Source of the DNA: Flavobacteriales bacterium
Lineage (GTDB): Bacteria; Bacteroidota; Bacteroidia; Flavobacteriales_D; Crocinitomicaceae
DNA length: 45,413 bases
Reading direction: 5' to 3'
Assembly (NCBI GenBank): GCA_018883325.1
Contig: VEQH01000028.1
Location: forward strand, 1 to 45,413
Numbering within the stretch: the first letter of the stretch is position 1; each line of letters begins with the position of its first letter. A program made the position numbers and the translations under genes. The notes under the pieces are model-generated. The model was not told where the DNA came from and did not search any database. It saw nothing but the letters and a program-made list of their open reading frames with translations. Below are positions 33,402-42,497 of this stretch, piece after piece.

Positions 33402-34975
33402 AAAATGCAAAGTTAATACTGATTGCACTCTTGTTGAGCGTGTTTTCGGTGAGTGCCCAAGAGGCAAGTGTATCTAATGTTTTAAATTTAAGAACAGCAA
33501 AACACTCCGGTCAAATTGTTGAACAAAATAAACTAGTTGGTTATTTTATTTTTTACACGAAAGAAAAAGTAGATAGAAACAACACCGCTTATGAAATTCA
33601 AATGTATGATGACAACTATAATCCATCTTCAAATTTTGAAATCGTTAGACCGAAAAATTCGATTCTTTTGGAAATGGTTTATAATGGAAGTGTTTTCATG
33701 CTGCATTTTTACGATTCGAAAACAGGCTATGAATTTGTAACCTTCGATAAAAGTGGTGAAATGAAAGGTTCAAAAAAGATAAGTAAAGACGAAATCAGCA
33801 AATGGGATTTGAACAAAGTTTCAATGAATTTACAATCAGAAACAGAAAACATTTCTATCTATCCAAATGGAGATAAAGGTTTCATTCGTTCTACATTCAC
33901 AAAATATAAAAAAATCGGCTACGAAATAGTTGCTTATGATAATGAGGCAAATGAAGTGTGGAGTTATAAGTCAAGTGAGACTTCGGATATGATTGAAATA
34001 GTTGAAATTAACGACGTTTCAGCTAACTATTTAACGGCAACGGTGACGAAGAAAAAGAACATCACAACACGCGAAATGTCTAATTTCATGTTGCTAATCA
34101 ATTTGAATGATGGTTCAAAAATTACAGAGATAAGCATGGGTGATGATGTTTCTGGATTACGTTCATTGTTAAAATCATTCTTAAATGAAAGCAAGAAAAA
34201 CATTACAATTGTAGGTGAATACTACAAACCAAATGACGACATTGTTAAAGACAAAAGTCAAGGTTTATACATGCAAGAAATTTCTTTAACTGGTGAGGAT
34301 TTAGGTATAACAAACTATGCTTGGAAGGGAGATATCGATCAATTTGCTTCTGTAACAGATTCAGATGGTAAAAAAGAAAGACCTTTTTATGCGTTTTTTC
34401 ATGACGTAGTAATTTCTAAAAACGGACATGTGTTTTTAATTGGAGAGCAATTTTTGAAGCAAATAAGTGCTGGAGGAATTGCAATGCAAGTTGCTGCTGG
34501 TGCATTGGGTGGTCAATCAAATGCTTCGGCTTTTGAAATGTTATTGGGTGACATGATTGTTATTGAATTTGATGCAAAAAAGAATTTGGTTGATTTCAAA
34601 AAAGTTGAAAAGAAAAGAACAAACATCATTCTTCCTGCAGGAATGGGAATTTATGGTTCAACAACTTTGGGGTATTACATTAAATCGATGGGTGCATTTG
34701 ACTATTCATTTACTTCAAAAAACAAAGAAAAAGACGTTTACGATGTTATTTACATTGATGCGAATAGAAAAGAAGATGACAAATCATCCAAAAGTGATTT
34801 AATGGTTGGTGTAATTTCAATCAAAGCAGGAAAAGTAACACAGAACAGAATTCCAATCAACTGTGAATCTAAAACTTGGTGGATTCAACCAGGGAAACCA
34901 GGATTTATTTCAGTTTCCGAATATTTCAGAAAAGAAAAGAAAATTGATATGCGCCTAGAGAAATTGTCTTATTAA
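33398..34975 (+). CDS. Secreted protein of unknown function, partner of the M48 peptidase
   Basis: The 525-aa protein has a signal peptide (MKNAKLILIALLLSVFSVSA) and repeated beta-rich segments alternating with Lys-rich loops, suggesting a beta-propeller or beta-solenoid. It lacks a T9SS sorting domain. The ATG overlaps the M48 stop (ATGA), so both are made together. Its overall layout resembles the 499-aa protein at 42498-43997 (signal, strands of the form VxEFDAKKNLVDF, acidic/Lys insert near the C-terminus), but similarity is weak by eye. Confidence 0.7.
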   Translation: MKNAKLILIALLLSVFSVSAQEASVSNVLNLRTAKHSGQIVEQNKLVGYFIFYTKEKVDRNNTAYEIQMYDDNYNPSSNFEIVRPKNSILLEMVYNGSVFMLHFYDSKTGYEFVTFDKSGEMKGSKKISKDEISKWDLNKVSMNLQSETENISIYPNGDKGFIRSTFTKYKKIGYEIVAYDNEANEVWSYKSSETSDMIEIVEINDVSANYLTATVTKKKNITTREMSNFMLLINLNDGSKITEISMGDDVSGLRSLLKSFLNESKKNITIVGEYYKPNDDIVKDKSQGLYMQEISLTGEDLGITNYAWKGDIDQFASVTDSDGKKERPFYAFFHDVVISKNGHVFLIGEQFLKQISAGGIAMQVAAGALGGQSNASAFEMLLGDMIVIEFDAKKNLVDFKKVEKKRTNIILPAGMGIYGSTTLGYYIKSMGAFDYSFTSKNKEKDVYDVIYIDANRKEDDKSSKSDLMVGVISIKAGKVTQNRIPINCESKTWWIQPGKPGFISVSEYFRKEKKIDMRLEKLSY

Positions 34976-34998
34976 TTTCTAAAACTTAATGAAAACAA

Positions 34999-35026
34999 GA
35001 GGGGAAGCAACGTGCTTCCCTTTTTT
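34999..35026 (+). terminator. Rho-independent terminator of the M48 operon
   Basis: GGGAAGCA (35001-35008), loop ACG and TGCTTCCC (35012-35019) form a perfect 8-bp stem followed by seven T. It starts 24 bases after the stop at 34975. Confidence 0.9.
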
Positions 35027-35086
35027 TGTGCTAATTTTTATTTTATCTATAACGAATTGTAATTTGGTTTTTATAAAAATTAAATA

Positions 35087-35113
35087 TTTGTTAAAACTTT
35101 TTTTACTAATTTG
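35087..35113 (+). promoter_or_regulatory. Weak candidate promoter of the M43 protease gene
   Basis: TTTG (35087-35090), 16 bases, then TAATTTG (35107-35113), one base short of TAnnTTTG. It ends 21 bases before the ATG. Confidence 0.3.
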
Positions 35114-35134
35114 GTGGCACTAAACTAAACCCTT

Positions 35135-38100
35135 ATGAAAAAGAAATTTATAAAATTGTCTTTACTTACATCTTTAAATTTGATATTTTCATTTATCAGT
35201 TTCTCCCAACTGGTGAACATTGGAAATAATCCGAATGAAAAATGTGCGGCTGGAATAATTCATAACCAAATGATGAATGACCCAGCTTATGTACAAAAAA
35301 TGAATGAATTTGAGTTGTTCGTAAAAACAAGACACGATGATCCAACTCCTAAAATTGCTGCTCAGTACAGAATTCCTGTTGTTGTTCACGTACTTCATAA
35401 AGGTGAAGCCGTTGGCGTTGGTACAAACGTGAGTGATGCAGATATTCGTGCTGCTATTCAAGAATTAAACAATCGTTACCGCAAAACGGCAGGAACTGCT
35501 GGTGCAGGAAACGGTGTGGATATGGAAATTGAATTTGCTTTGGCTGTTAGAAATCCAAGTGGTCAATGTACAAATGGAATCAATCGCGTGAGCATGACTG
35601 GAAATGCAACTTACATGGCAAGTGGTGTGAGAAGTACTACCTCAAATGGAATTACAGATGCGCAAGTTAAAGCAGTTGTTTCATGGGACAGAACAAAATA
35701 TTACAACATTTACCTTGTTTCAGAAATTGACGACAATGAGGGTGGTGCAGGTGTACAAGGTTATGCTTACTTCGCTTCTTCTCATGGAACATCAGTTGAT
35801 GGTGCTGTAATTTTAGCAAGCAATTTTACATCAGGTGGTTCCATGACAACAACGCACGAAATGGGTCATGCATTAAATCTTTACCATACATTTGAAGGTG
35901 ACGGTTCTGGAGCAAATTGCCCAACTCAAACAAACGGATGTGGTTCAAATGCTGGTGACTGTTGTGCTGACACACCTCCTCACAAAAGAAGTCAAAGTGA
36001 TTGTAATACAACTGGAACAAATAGTTGCAACAATAACTCTTCCAATACATTATTTGTAAGAAACTACATGGACTATTCATCTGATGCTTGTATGAATATG
36101 TTTACAGCGAATCAAAAAACAAGAGCATTAGCAGCTTGTGCTTCAGATAGAGCTTCTTTTTTCGCATCAAGTAATTTAGCTTTAGTTCCTGTTTCAGCTC
36201 CTGTTGTTGATTTTACTACAACATCATCTGTAATTTGTTCAGGTCAAACGGTTAGTTTCTTAGATTTATCAGCTTGTGTACCTAATACTTATTTGCCAGA
36301 AACAAACTGGAGCAACATTACATTCAGTTGGACATTTACAAACGGATCAACAGTTTTAACTTCAAATGTTCAAAATCCAGTAATGACTTTCACAGTTCCT
36401 GGTGCTTATGATGTGAAGTTAACAGTTACAACTGCACAAGGAACTAATACACTTACAAAACCAGCTTATGTCGTTCTTGCAGGAAATCTAACAAATGCAT
36501 GTACACCAACTTCGACAAATGCAGGAAATTTCGGTCAAACAATTAGTAAAGTTGCTTTCAATACAATCAGCAATACAACAAATTCTATGACGAATGTTGC
36601 TTACACGAATTTTGCATGTTCAGACAATACAATAGTTCAAGCAGGAAGCACATATCCTTTATCAATAACAGCAAATGCGGGGCCTTCAGCTGCTCAACGT
36701 TTTGAAGTTTATATTGATTATGATAATAACGGTGTGTTTGCAAATCCGGCTGAACTGGTTCATTCTGGAAGCGTTGCAATTGGATCACAATCTGCTTTAA
36801 ATACACAAACATTAACTGCTAATGTTACAATTCCTTCAACAGCAGTTACGAATACATTTTTAAGAATGCGTGTGATGGGTGATGCTGCAACAATTTCAGC
36901 CGGTAAAAGAACTTGTTCTTCTGCGTTTTCAATTGGTGATGTTGAAGATTATGGAATTTACATTCAAAACAGTACCCCAACAGCGCCAGTTGCCAATTTC
37001 ACAGCAAATAACCAAGTAGTGTGTACTGGTCAATCTGTTCAGTTTACAAGTACTTCAACAGGAAATCCAACAAGTTATTCTTGGACTTTTACAGGAGGAA
37101 ATCCAGCAACAAGCACACTTGCTAATCCAGTTGTAACTTACCCAACAGCAGGGACTTATGCAGTTTCTTTAACCGTTACAAATTCACTTGGAACAGACAC
37201 AGAAAGTCAAACTTCATACATTACTGTTTCCGCTGGTTCTGGAGTTGCTTTACCATTCACAGAAGGTTTTTCAGCAACAACTTTCCCTCCAACTACAAGC
37301 TGGACAATTGTCAATACAGATGGTGGCGCAACAACATGGGCTAGAAACGCAACAATCGGAGTTGCACCAACTGCTGGAAATTCACTTGTATTCGACAACT
37401 TTAATTTTGATGATCGTCCAAATCAAGATGTTATTCAATTGCCAAAATTGGATTTAACTCCTTTTACAGCATCGTCAATGACTTTTAATGTTGCTTACGC
37501 AGCATTTAGTGCAAACAATGTTGATGGTTTACAAGTACTTGTTTCTTCGGATTGTGGAACAACATTTACAACGGTTTACAATAAAACAGGTTCAACTGTT
37601 GCCACTGGAAATTTACCAACTGCAGCTGCACAAACAGCTGTGTTTACTCCAACAACAGCACAATGGAGAACCGAAACTGTTGATTTGAATGCTTATGCTG
37701 GTCAAAATGGTGTAATTATCCAATTTAAAAATATTGCAGGTTATGGAAATCGCTTGTTCATTGACAATATCAATATCACAGGAACAGGAACACCAACTTC
37801 TCCTGTAGCAAGTTTCACTTCTACACCAACTTCAACAACTTGTACTGGACAAACTGTTCAATACACAAGTACTTCAACAGGTGTACCAACAACTTATGCT
37901 TGGTCATTCCCAGGAGGAACACCAGCAACAAGTTCAGCTCAAAATCCAACTGTAACTTATGCAACGGCGGGAACTTATAATGCTTCTTTGACAGTGACAA
38001 ACTCACTTGGTTCAAATACATCTAATCAAACAAATTACATTACTGTAAATGCTACACCAGTAGCTCCAACAGTTACTGCAGCAAATAGATGTGGAACTGG

Positions 38101-38818
38101 TACTGTTACCTTAGGTGCAAATGCAGCAGCAGGAACTTTATCTTGGTTTGCAGCTGCAACAGGTGGTACGGCGTTAGGAACAGGCGCATCTTTCACAACA
38201 CCGTCAATTTCTACAACAACTACTTATTATGTTTCTACAACAGCTTCTGGTTGTACATCAACAAGAACACCAGTTGTTGCAACAATTAATCCTACTCCAA
38301 CAGTTGCTAACCCAGGTAATAAAACAGTGTGTGTTGGTGAACCATCAACTGCGATTGCTTTTACAGGAAGTAGCTCATCTTCAACTTATGCTTGGACTAA
38401 TAGCAATGCAGCGATTGGTTTAAGTGCTTCGGGAAATGGAAACATCGCTTCATTTACACCAACAACTTTAGGTACATCAACGGTTTCAGTTACTCCAACT
38501 TTAAATGGATGTACTGGTACAGCAGTATCATTTACAATAACAGTTGTGGATTGTAATGTTGGAATTGACGAAAACGGAGCAGAATTAATCATCATTTATC
38601 CAAATCCAACGAGTGGTTTACTAACCGTTAAAGACATTCCTTTGGATAAAGTTACAACCTTAGAATTGGTTGATGCAGCAGGAAGAAAAGTTGGCAGCTG
38701 GAAATTAGATAATTCTATTTTCAATGTTGATTTAAGTGCTTATTCAACTGGTTCATACAACCTTATATTCAAAGGAGAATCAATTCAATTATTGAAAAGA
38801 TTGGAAATTAAAAAATAG
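35135..38818 (+). CDS. Secreted M43 (cytophagalysin-like) metalloprotease with GEVED, PKD and T9SS domains
   Basis: The 1227-aa protein has a signal peptide (MKKKFIKLSLLTSLNLIFSF, ending SFSQ), then an M43 catalytic domain (about 40-345): H241-E-M-G-H245-A-L-N-L-Y-H251 with Met-turn NYMDYSSDACMNMFT. The Asn at the usual metzincin Gly position is seen in other Bacteroidota M43 members. Then come a PKD-like domain (from VVDFTTTSSVICSG), a GEVED domain (EVYIDYDNNGVF to GDVEDYGIYI), a PKD domain (from PVANFTANNQVVC), a MAM/cleaved-adhesin-like domain (LPFTEGFSATTFPP to NRLFIDNINITG), another PKD (from PVASFTSTPTSTTC), Ig-like repeats and a T9SS sorting domain (IIYPNPTSGLLTV). It is an extracellular protease. 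Confidence 0.9.
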   Translation: MKKKFIKLSLLTSLNLIFSFISFSQLVNIGNNPNEKCAAGIIHNQMMNDPAYVQKMNEFELFVKTRHDDPTPKIAAQYRIPVVVHVLHKGEAVGVGTNVSDADIRAAIQELNNRYRKTAGTAGAGNGVDMEIEFALAVRNPSGQCTNGINRVSMTGNATYMASGVRSTTSNGITDAQVKAVVSWDRTKYYNIYLVSEIDDNEGGAGVQGYAYFASSHGTSVDGAVILASNFTSGGSMTTTHEMGHALNLYHTFEGDGSGANCPTQTNGCGSNAGDCCADTPPHKRSQSDCNTTGTNSCNNNSSNTLFVRNYMDYSSDACMNMFTANQKTRALAACASDRASFFASSNLALVPVSAPVVDFTTTSSVICSGQTVSFLDLSACVPNTYLPETNWSNITFSWTFTNGSTVLTSNVQNPVMTFTVPGAYDVKLTVTTAQGTNTLTKPAYVVLAGNLTNACTPTSTNAGNFGQTISKVAFNTISNTTNSMTNVAYTNFACSDNTIVQAGSTYPLSITANAGPSAAQRFEVYIDYDNNGVFANPAELVHSGSVAIGSQSALNTQTLTANVTIPSTAVTNTFLRMRVMGDAATISAGKRTCSSAFSIGDVEDYGIYIQNSTPTAPVANFTANNQVVCTGQSVQFTSTSTGNPTSYSWTFTGGNPATSTLANPVVTYPTAGTYAVSLTVTNSLGTDTESQTSYITVSAGSGVALPFTEGFSATTFPPTTSWTIVNTDGGATTWARNATIGVAPTAGNSLVFDNFNFDDRPNQDVIQLPKLDLTPFTASSMTFNVAYAAFSANNVDGLQVLVSSDCGTTFTTVYNKTGSTVATGNLPTAAAQTAVFTPTTAQWRTETVDLNAYAGQNGVIIQFKNIAGYGNRLFIDNINITGTGTPTSPVASFTSTPTSTTCTGQTVQYTSTSTGVPTTYAWSFPGGTPATSSAQNPTVTYATAGTYNASLTVTNSLGSNTSNQTNYITVNATPVAPTVTAANRCGTGTVTLGANAAAGTLSWFAAATGGTALGTGASFTTPSISTTTTYYVSTTASGCTSTRTPVVATINPTPTVANPGNKTVCVGEPSTAIAFTGSSSSSTYAWTNSNAAIGLSASGNGNIASFTPTTLGTSTVSVTPTLNGCTGTAVSFTITVVDCNVGIDENGAELIIIYPNPTSGLLTVKDIPLDKVTTLELVDAAGRKVGSWKLDNSIFNVDLSAYSTGSYNLIFKGESIQLLKRLEIKK

Positions 38819-38836
38819 ATTGAATCAAAAGTAGTG

Positions 38837-38869
38837 AAAGCGTCATTGAGTCATCAGTGACGCTTTTTT
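38837..38869 (+). terminator. Rho-independent terminator of the M43 gene
   Basis: AAAGCGTCA (38837-38845) pairs perfectly with TGACGCTTT (38858-38866) around a 12-base loop, followed by six T. Confidence 0.85.
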
Positions 38870-39029
38870 ATTGAAAAATAGATGTGCTTTGTTTTAATTT
38901 GGATTTAATATCCTTTCGTTTAAGTATTTGTTAATCAATGTTTTTTAATTGGTTTACTTACCATTCCTAGATGATTCAAGTTAAATAAAAAATAAATATT
39001 TCTTTCTCAAAAATTCAATCAAAACTCTA

Positions 39030-39037
39030 CTTTTGCA
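39030..39037 (+). promoter_or_regulatory. Candidate -7 box of the small gene/methyltransferase pair
   Basis: TACTTTTG is an exact TAnnTTTG match ending 23 bases before the ATG at 39061; no -33 TTG is seen. Confidence 0.4.
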
Positions 39038-39060
39038 ACTTTATATTTTACACCTAACTA

Positions 39061-39426
39061 ATGACCATTAACGAATTATTCAAAGCTTTTACGGACATTG
39101 AATTTCAAGCGAATCGATTGATGAAAATCAAAAATTTCGACGATGGACATTTACAACAATTTGATATTCGTTCAGAGGAGATTCGACTGGAAGTTTTAAA
39201 ATTGGATTTAAGCGATGAAATGAATGAAGAATTTCGCAATTTAGGTCGAATTGACTGTGAATATTCTCCTGAAATTAAATTTGGACATACTTTGCTCAAT
39301 ATCCTGAGTTTTGGATTTTACAAAAAAAGATACATTTCCCGAAAACGTGAAACCTATTTTATTGGTGAAATCAATCACCGCAAAAAGTTATTTCTTCACA
39401 CTAAACATCAACTTAAAGATACATAA
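39061..39426 (+). CDS. 121-aa cytoplasmic protein of unknown function
   Basis: The protein has no signal peptide. It starts with an acidic/helical part (MTINELFKAFTDIEFQANRL) and has a basic, aromatic C-terminal part (LSFGFYKKRYISRKRETYFI) with one short hydrophobic stretch. No family is recognised. Its TAA overlaps the ATG of the methyltransferase (TAATG), so translation of the two is probably coupled. Confidence 0.65.
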   Translation: MTINELFKAFTDIEFQANRLMKIKNFDDGHLQQFDIRSEEIRLEVLKLDLSDEMNEEFRNLGRIDCEYSPEIKFGHTLLNILSFGFYKKRYISRKRETYFIGEINHRKKLFLHTKHQLKDT

Positions 39427-40019
39427 TGGACAATAAATTAGACGCTAATTATTGGCAAAGTCGCTATGAAAACAATCAAGCTGCTTGGGATTTAGGTGCG
39501 GCATCCGATCCAATTGTTGAATACGTAAATCAACTTACAGATAAAGAATTGAGTATTTTGATTCCTGGCTGTGGAAATGCACACGAAGCAGAGTATTTAT
39601 TCAAGAAAGGTTTTAAAAACGTAAGTGTAATTGACTTAGCGAAAGCACCACTTGAGAATTTAAAAAGAAGAGTTCCTGATTTTCCTGATTCACAACTAAT
39701 TCAAGGTGATTTTTTTGAGCTAAATCAGCAATATGATTTAATAATCGAACAAACACTTTTCTGTGCGATTAATCCTAATTTGAGAAAAGACTATGTTCAA
39801 AAAGCAAGTGAATTATTAAAACCTGAAGGTAAATTTATTGGATTGCTTTTCAATCGCGAATTTGAAGTTGGACCTCCATTTGGTGGAAATAAAACGGAAT
39901 ATTTGACTTACTTTTTAACTTGTTTTCAAGCAATTAAAATGGAAGTTTGTTACAATTCTGTTCTTCCAAGAAAAGGCAGCGAGTTGTTTTTTATTGCGAA
40001 AGAGCCTAAGAAATTATAG
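39426..40019 (+). CDS. TPMT/thiol-methyltransferase-like SAM-dependent methyltransferase
   Basis: The 197-aa protein matches the thiopurine-methyltransferase superfamily: YWQSRYENNQAAWDLGAAS, SAM motif I ILIPGCGNAHEAEYL, acidic motif VSVIDLAKAPL, and the late FNREFEVGPPFGGNKTEY segment. Related plant and bacterial enzymes methylate halides or thiols such as bisulfide; the substrate here is unknown. It ends in a 6-base convergent overlap with the hydrolase gene at 40014-40877. Confidence 0.85.
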   Translation: MDNKLDANYWQSRYENNQAAWDLGAASDPIVEYVNQLTDKELSILIPGCGNAHEAEYLFKKGFKNVSVIDLAKAPLENLKRRVPDFPDSQLIQGDFFELNQQYDLIIEQTLFCAINPNLRKDYVQKASELLKPEGKFIGLLFNREFEVGPPFGGNKTEYLTYFLTCFQAIKMEVCYNSVLPRKGSELFFIAKEPKKL

Positions 40020-40877
40020 AATTACTTCCATCCACAAAGCAAAATGATCTGATAAGTCTTTGTTGTTTTTGCTCCATCCTTTTCTGTATCTTTTAATTTC
40101 ACGGCGAGATTCACGCGACTCTTTGTTTTCATTTGATCTAAAAAAGATAAAATCAATTAATCTTGCATCTCCTTTTTCTTTTGTGAGCATATCATTGTTT
40201 TTGGGGTCGTAGGTATGTTGGATTTCACCTGAAATAGGACCGTCGTTCGCTTTGAAAAAGTCAAGCATCATTTGATAAAGCTTGCGATTTGTTTTTTTGA
40301 TATTGAAATCACCACAAATGAGCTGAGGAATCCCACTTTTAGAGTGCTTTTCTATTAACTTTTTAATTTGCACCAATTGTTTTATTTTCACCTCTTCGCC
40401 TCCTGCAGCATTCATATGGGTTCCGAGCAATTGAATTTTTTTACCATCAACGTCTGCCTCCACTAATAAAGCACCTTTTCTTGCCACGCAATCTTCTTCT
40501 TGACAATCCGAAAATTCTACAGTTTCTAGTTTACGAATCGGATAGCGACTGAAAAAAATCACACCACTACTCAATCTAAAAATACTGCGAGCCTCGTTTG
40601 CAGGACCAACAACGTATGGAAATTGTTTTGAAAGTTCAGCTTTCATACGTTTGTTTGCCTTCGTATCAAACAATTCTTGAAAACAAACAATGTCGATTGA
40701 ATCTGAAAGAATCTGCTCAGAAATCAATTTAATTCGTTTAAGTGGGTGATGTTTGATAGCAATATTATATTGACGAGGAAGCATTTTGATATTCCAACTT
40801 AAGATTCGCAACTTCGTTTCTTTTGCGTTAAGAGTAGCGGAAAAAACAAAAAATAAGGCTAAAAACAAATACTTCAT
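40014..40877 (-). CDS. Secreted endonuclease/exonuclease/phosphatase-family hydrolase
   Basis: The 287-aa protein has a signal peptide (MKYLFLALFFVFSATLNA) and the EEP catalytic set: ILSWNIKMLP, DIVCFQELFD (metal-binding Glu), LLGTHMNAAGGE, LICGDFNIKK, and a final LSDHFALWMEV with the catalytic Asp-His pair. Length and the N-terminal WNIKMLPRQY segment resemble bacterial sphingomyelinase/phospholipase-C-like EEP members, but nuclease activity cannot be excluded. It is exported but has no T9SS sorting domain. Confidence 0.82.
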   Translation of the reverse strand: MKYLFLALFFVFSATLNAKETKLRILSWNIKMLPRQYNIAIKHHPLKRIKLISEQILSDSIDIVCFQELFDTKANKRMKAELSKQFPYVVGPANEARSIFRLSSGVIFFSRYPIRKLETVEFSDCQEEDCVARKGALLVEADVDGKKIQLLGTHMNAAGGEEVKIKQLVQIKKLIEKHSKSGIPQLICGDFNIKKTNRKLYQMMLDFFKANDGPISGEIQHTYDPKNNDMLTKEKGDARLIDFIFFRSNENKESRESRREIKRYRKGWSKNNKDLSDHFALWMEVIL

Positions 40878-41079
40878 GGTCAGGTAATTAAAGGCTAAAT
40901 GTAATTTTTAATTATTCAAATTGTTTTAACGGCATGTGAAAAAACAATTAAGAATTTTATCCTCTGAAATTAATTCAATTTTTTGGAAAAAAGAAATTTG
41001 TTTGAAAAAAAAATAGTCATCGTCCAATGGATTGTTGTAGTCTTGAATGATTTTTAAATTCATCATTTATTAAAAAACT

Positions 41080-41119
41080 AAAACATATTAAGATTTGATT
41101 TGTCTTTATAATATGTTTT
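41080..41119 (+). promoter_or_regulatory. Perfect inverted repeat spanning the start codon of the Lacal_2735 gene
   Basis: AAAACATATTA (41080-41090) and TAATATGTTTT (41109-41119) are perfect 11-bp inverted copies with an 18-base loop. The ATG (41113-41115) lies inside the right arm, so a transcript starting upstream could hide its own start codon. Confidence 0.55.
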
Positions 41120-41280
41120 CATTTTTCAAAAAGAAGTCTAAAAAAGAAGTGCTACAAGAAGAGCACCGTAAATTACTAGAAGAAGCTTACAAAATGAGCT
41201 CAATTAATCGTTCAAAATCAGATGAATTGGTTGCTAAAGCTGCTGAAATTGAGCGAAAAATCGAAGAAATTAAGGAATAA
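41113..41280 (+). CDS. Lacal_2735 family small protein
   Basis: From ATG 41113 the product is 55 aa: it begins MFSFFKKKSKKEVLQEEHRK and continues LLEEAYKMSSINRSKSDELV, ending in a coiled-coil-like helix (AKAAEIERKIEEIK). This matches the short Lys/Glu-rich Lacal_2735 proteins common in Flavobacteriia, which have no known function. A longer frame from TTG 41095 is rejected because family members start with MF-FKKK. Confidence 0.85.
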   Translation: MFSFFKKKSKKEVLQEEHRKLLEEAYKMSSINRSKSDELVAKAAEIERKIEEIKE

Positions 41281-41284
41281 AAAA

Positions 41285-41339
41285 AACCATAAACTAATTT
41301 ACTTCACAAAAACCAAGTGCAATAAATTAATTTATGGTT
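41285..41339. repeat. Imperfect 17-bp inverted repeat after the Lacal_2735 gene
   Basis: AACCATAAACTAATTTA (41285-41301) and TAAATTAATTTATGGTT (41323-41339) pair at 16 of 17 positions, with a further ACTT/AAGT pair inside. It begins 5 bases after the stop codon. No T run follows it in either direction. Confidence 0.65.
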
Positions 41340-41351
41340 AGAAATTCAAAT

Positions 41352-41383
41352 GTCTAAAACAAATCCGTAAAGTTGTTTTAGAC
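41352..41383 (-). terminator. Perfect 11-bp hairpin downstream of ppa, probable terminator
   Basis: GTCTAAAACAA and TTGTTTTAGAC are perfect inverted copies around a 10-base loop. On the minus strand the hairpin lies 14 bases after the pyrophosphatase stop. The following bases (ATTTGAATTTC) are only moderately T-rich. Confidence 0.5.
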
Positions 41384-41396
41384 GAAAAGATTCAAA

Positions 41397-41939
41397 TTAC
41401 TTTTTTAAGAACGTAGTATTGTATAACTCAATACTTTCTTGCAAGATTTTCATTGCTGTTGTTTTATCTAAGAAATCTTCAACTACAACAGTTTTGTTTT
41501 CCAGTTTTTTGTAATCTTCGAAGAAATTTCTAAGCTCAAATACAAAGTGTTGAGGAAGTTCAGAAATATCATTGATGTGGTTAACACTTGGGTCACCAGC
41601 AGCGACAGCAATAATTTTATCATCTGCTTCACCTTGGTCAAGCATACGCATTACACCAATGATTTTGGCTGATACTAAGCACATTGGCACGATGTCAATC
41701 TGTGAAATCACCAAAATATCCAATGGATCTTTGTCGTCACAGTATGTTTTTGGTATAAATCCGTAATTAGCTGGATAGTAAACGGAAGAATACAAAACGC
41801 GATCTAAGCGCAATAAGCCACTTTCTTTGTCTAATTCGTACTTAGCACGAGACCCTTTTGGAATTTCAATAATTCCTTCCACAATATCACCTTCAAAGTG
41901 ATTCTCAACTGAATGCCAAGAGTTTGATTCTAAATTCAT
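41397..41939 (-). CDS. ppa: Inorganic pyrophosphatase (family I)
   Basis: The 180-aa protein from ATG 41939 shows the family I features: [37 protein letters not shown], the metal-binding signature D68-D-K-D71-P-L-D74-ILV, and [16 protein letters not shown]. It hydrolyses pyrophosphate to phosphate in the cytoplasm and pulls biosynthetic reactions forward. A longer frame from TTG 41981 would overlap the rhodanese gene by 31 bases and adds a segment foreign to the family. The rhodanese stop lies 11 bases upstream, so the two are likely one transcript. Confidence 0.93.
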   Translation of the reverse strand: MNLESNSWHSVENHFEGDIVEGIIEIPKGSRAKYELDKESGLLRLDRVLYSSVYYPANYGFIPKTYCDDKDPLDILVISQIDIVPMCLVSAKIIGVMRMLDQGEADDKIIAVAAGDPSVNHINDISELPQHFVFELRNFFEDYKKLENKTVVVEDFLDKTTAMKILQESIELYNTTFLKK

Positions 41940-41950
41940 TAAATTTATTT

Positions 41951-42265
41951 TTATTTTGTTTTTAAACCATTTTGTTCCCAAGCTGTAATTCCTCCTTGCA
42001 AATTGATTAGCAATTCTTCACTGAATCCATTTTGAACTAGAAATTGAATTGCTCTTGCACTTCTCGCACCAGCTCTACAAGCTAATATAACTGTTTGATC
42101 AGTAGGGATTTCTGTAAATCGCTGCTCTAATTCACTAAGTGGAATATTGATTTGATTCTTAACATCATAAGAGGAAATTGCCAATTCATCTTTTTCTCTT
42201 ACATCCACTAATAAAGTTTCATTTTCCAATAAACTAAACGCATCAAGTGAGTTAAGTTCTTTCAT
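41951..42265 (-). CDS. Single-domain rhodanese-like protein
   Basis: The 104-aa protein is one rhodanese domain with [12 protein letters not shown], the active loop C63-R-A-G-A-R-S-A, and [12 protein letters not shown]. The catalytic cysteine is intact, so sulfur transfer or thiosulfate cleavage is possible; the partner is unknown. It has no signal peptide. It is the first gene of a two-gene unit with ppa. Confidence 0.9.
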   Translation of the reverse strand: MKELNSLDAFSLLENETLLVDVREKDELAISSYDVKNQINIPLSELEQRFTEIPTDQTVILACRAGARSARAIQFLVQNGFSEELLINLQGGITAWEQNGLKTK

Positions 42266-42284
42266 ATTTCTTGATTTTAGGCTG

Positions 42285-42292
42285 CAAAAATA
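42285..42292 (-). promoter_or_regulatory. Promoter -7 box of the rhodanese-ppa unit
   Basis: TATTTTTG on the minus strand matches TAnnTTTG exactly and ends 19 bases before the ATG. Confidence 0.45.
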
Positions 42293-42468
42293 AGGTTTAA
42301 ACAGTGCTTAATTGATTTTTTTTGTTAATGTTTTAAAAGATGAATGTTAAGATTTTTTGAATCTCGAATTAATTTATTGAATTTACTTTTCTTACCACAA
42401 GCTTTTTCTAAAATCAAGTTATTGCTTTAAGTTCACTAATTTTTCAAATTCAATCCTTCAATAATTTC

Positions 42469-42476
42469 TACCTTTG
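42469..42476 (+). promoter_or_regulatory. Promoter -7 box of the 499-aa secreted protein gene
   Basis: TACCTTTG matches TAnnTTTG and ends 21 bases before the ATG at 42498. A TTG inside this box is therefore unlikely to be the start codon. Confidence 0.45.
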
Positions 42477-42497
42477 GCGAAATTTAAAAAAACACGC

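Noticed and set aside
41940..41981. Longer TTG start of the pyrophosphatase
   Set aside because: It overlaps the rhodanese gene and adds residues not seen in family I enzymes.
42474..42497. TTG start of the 499-aa secreted protein
   Set aside because: It lies inside the promoter box and would place a charged segment before the signal peptide.
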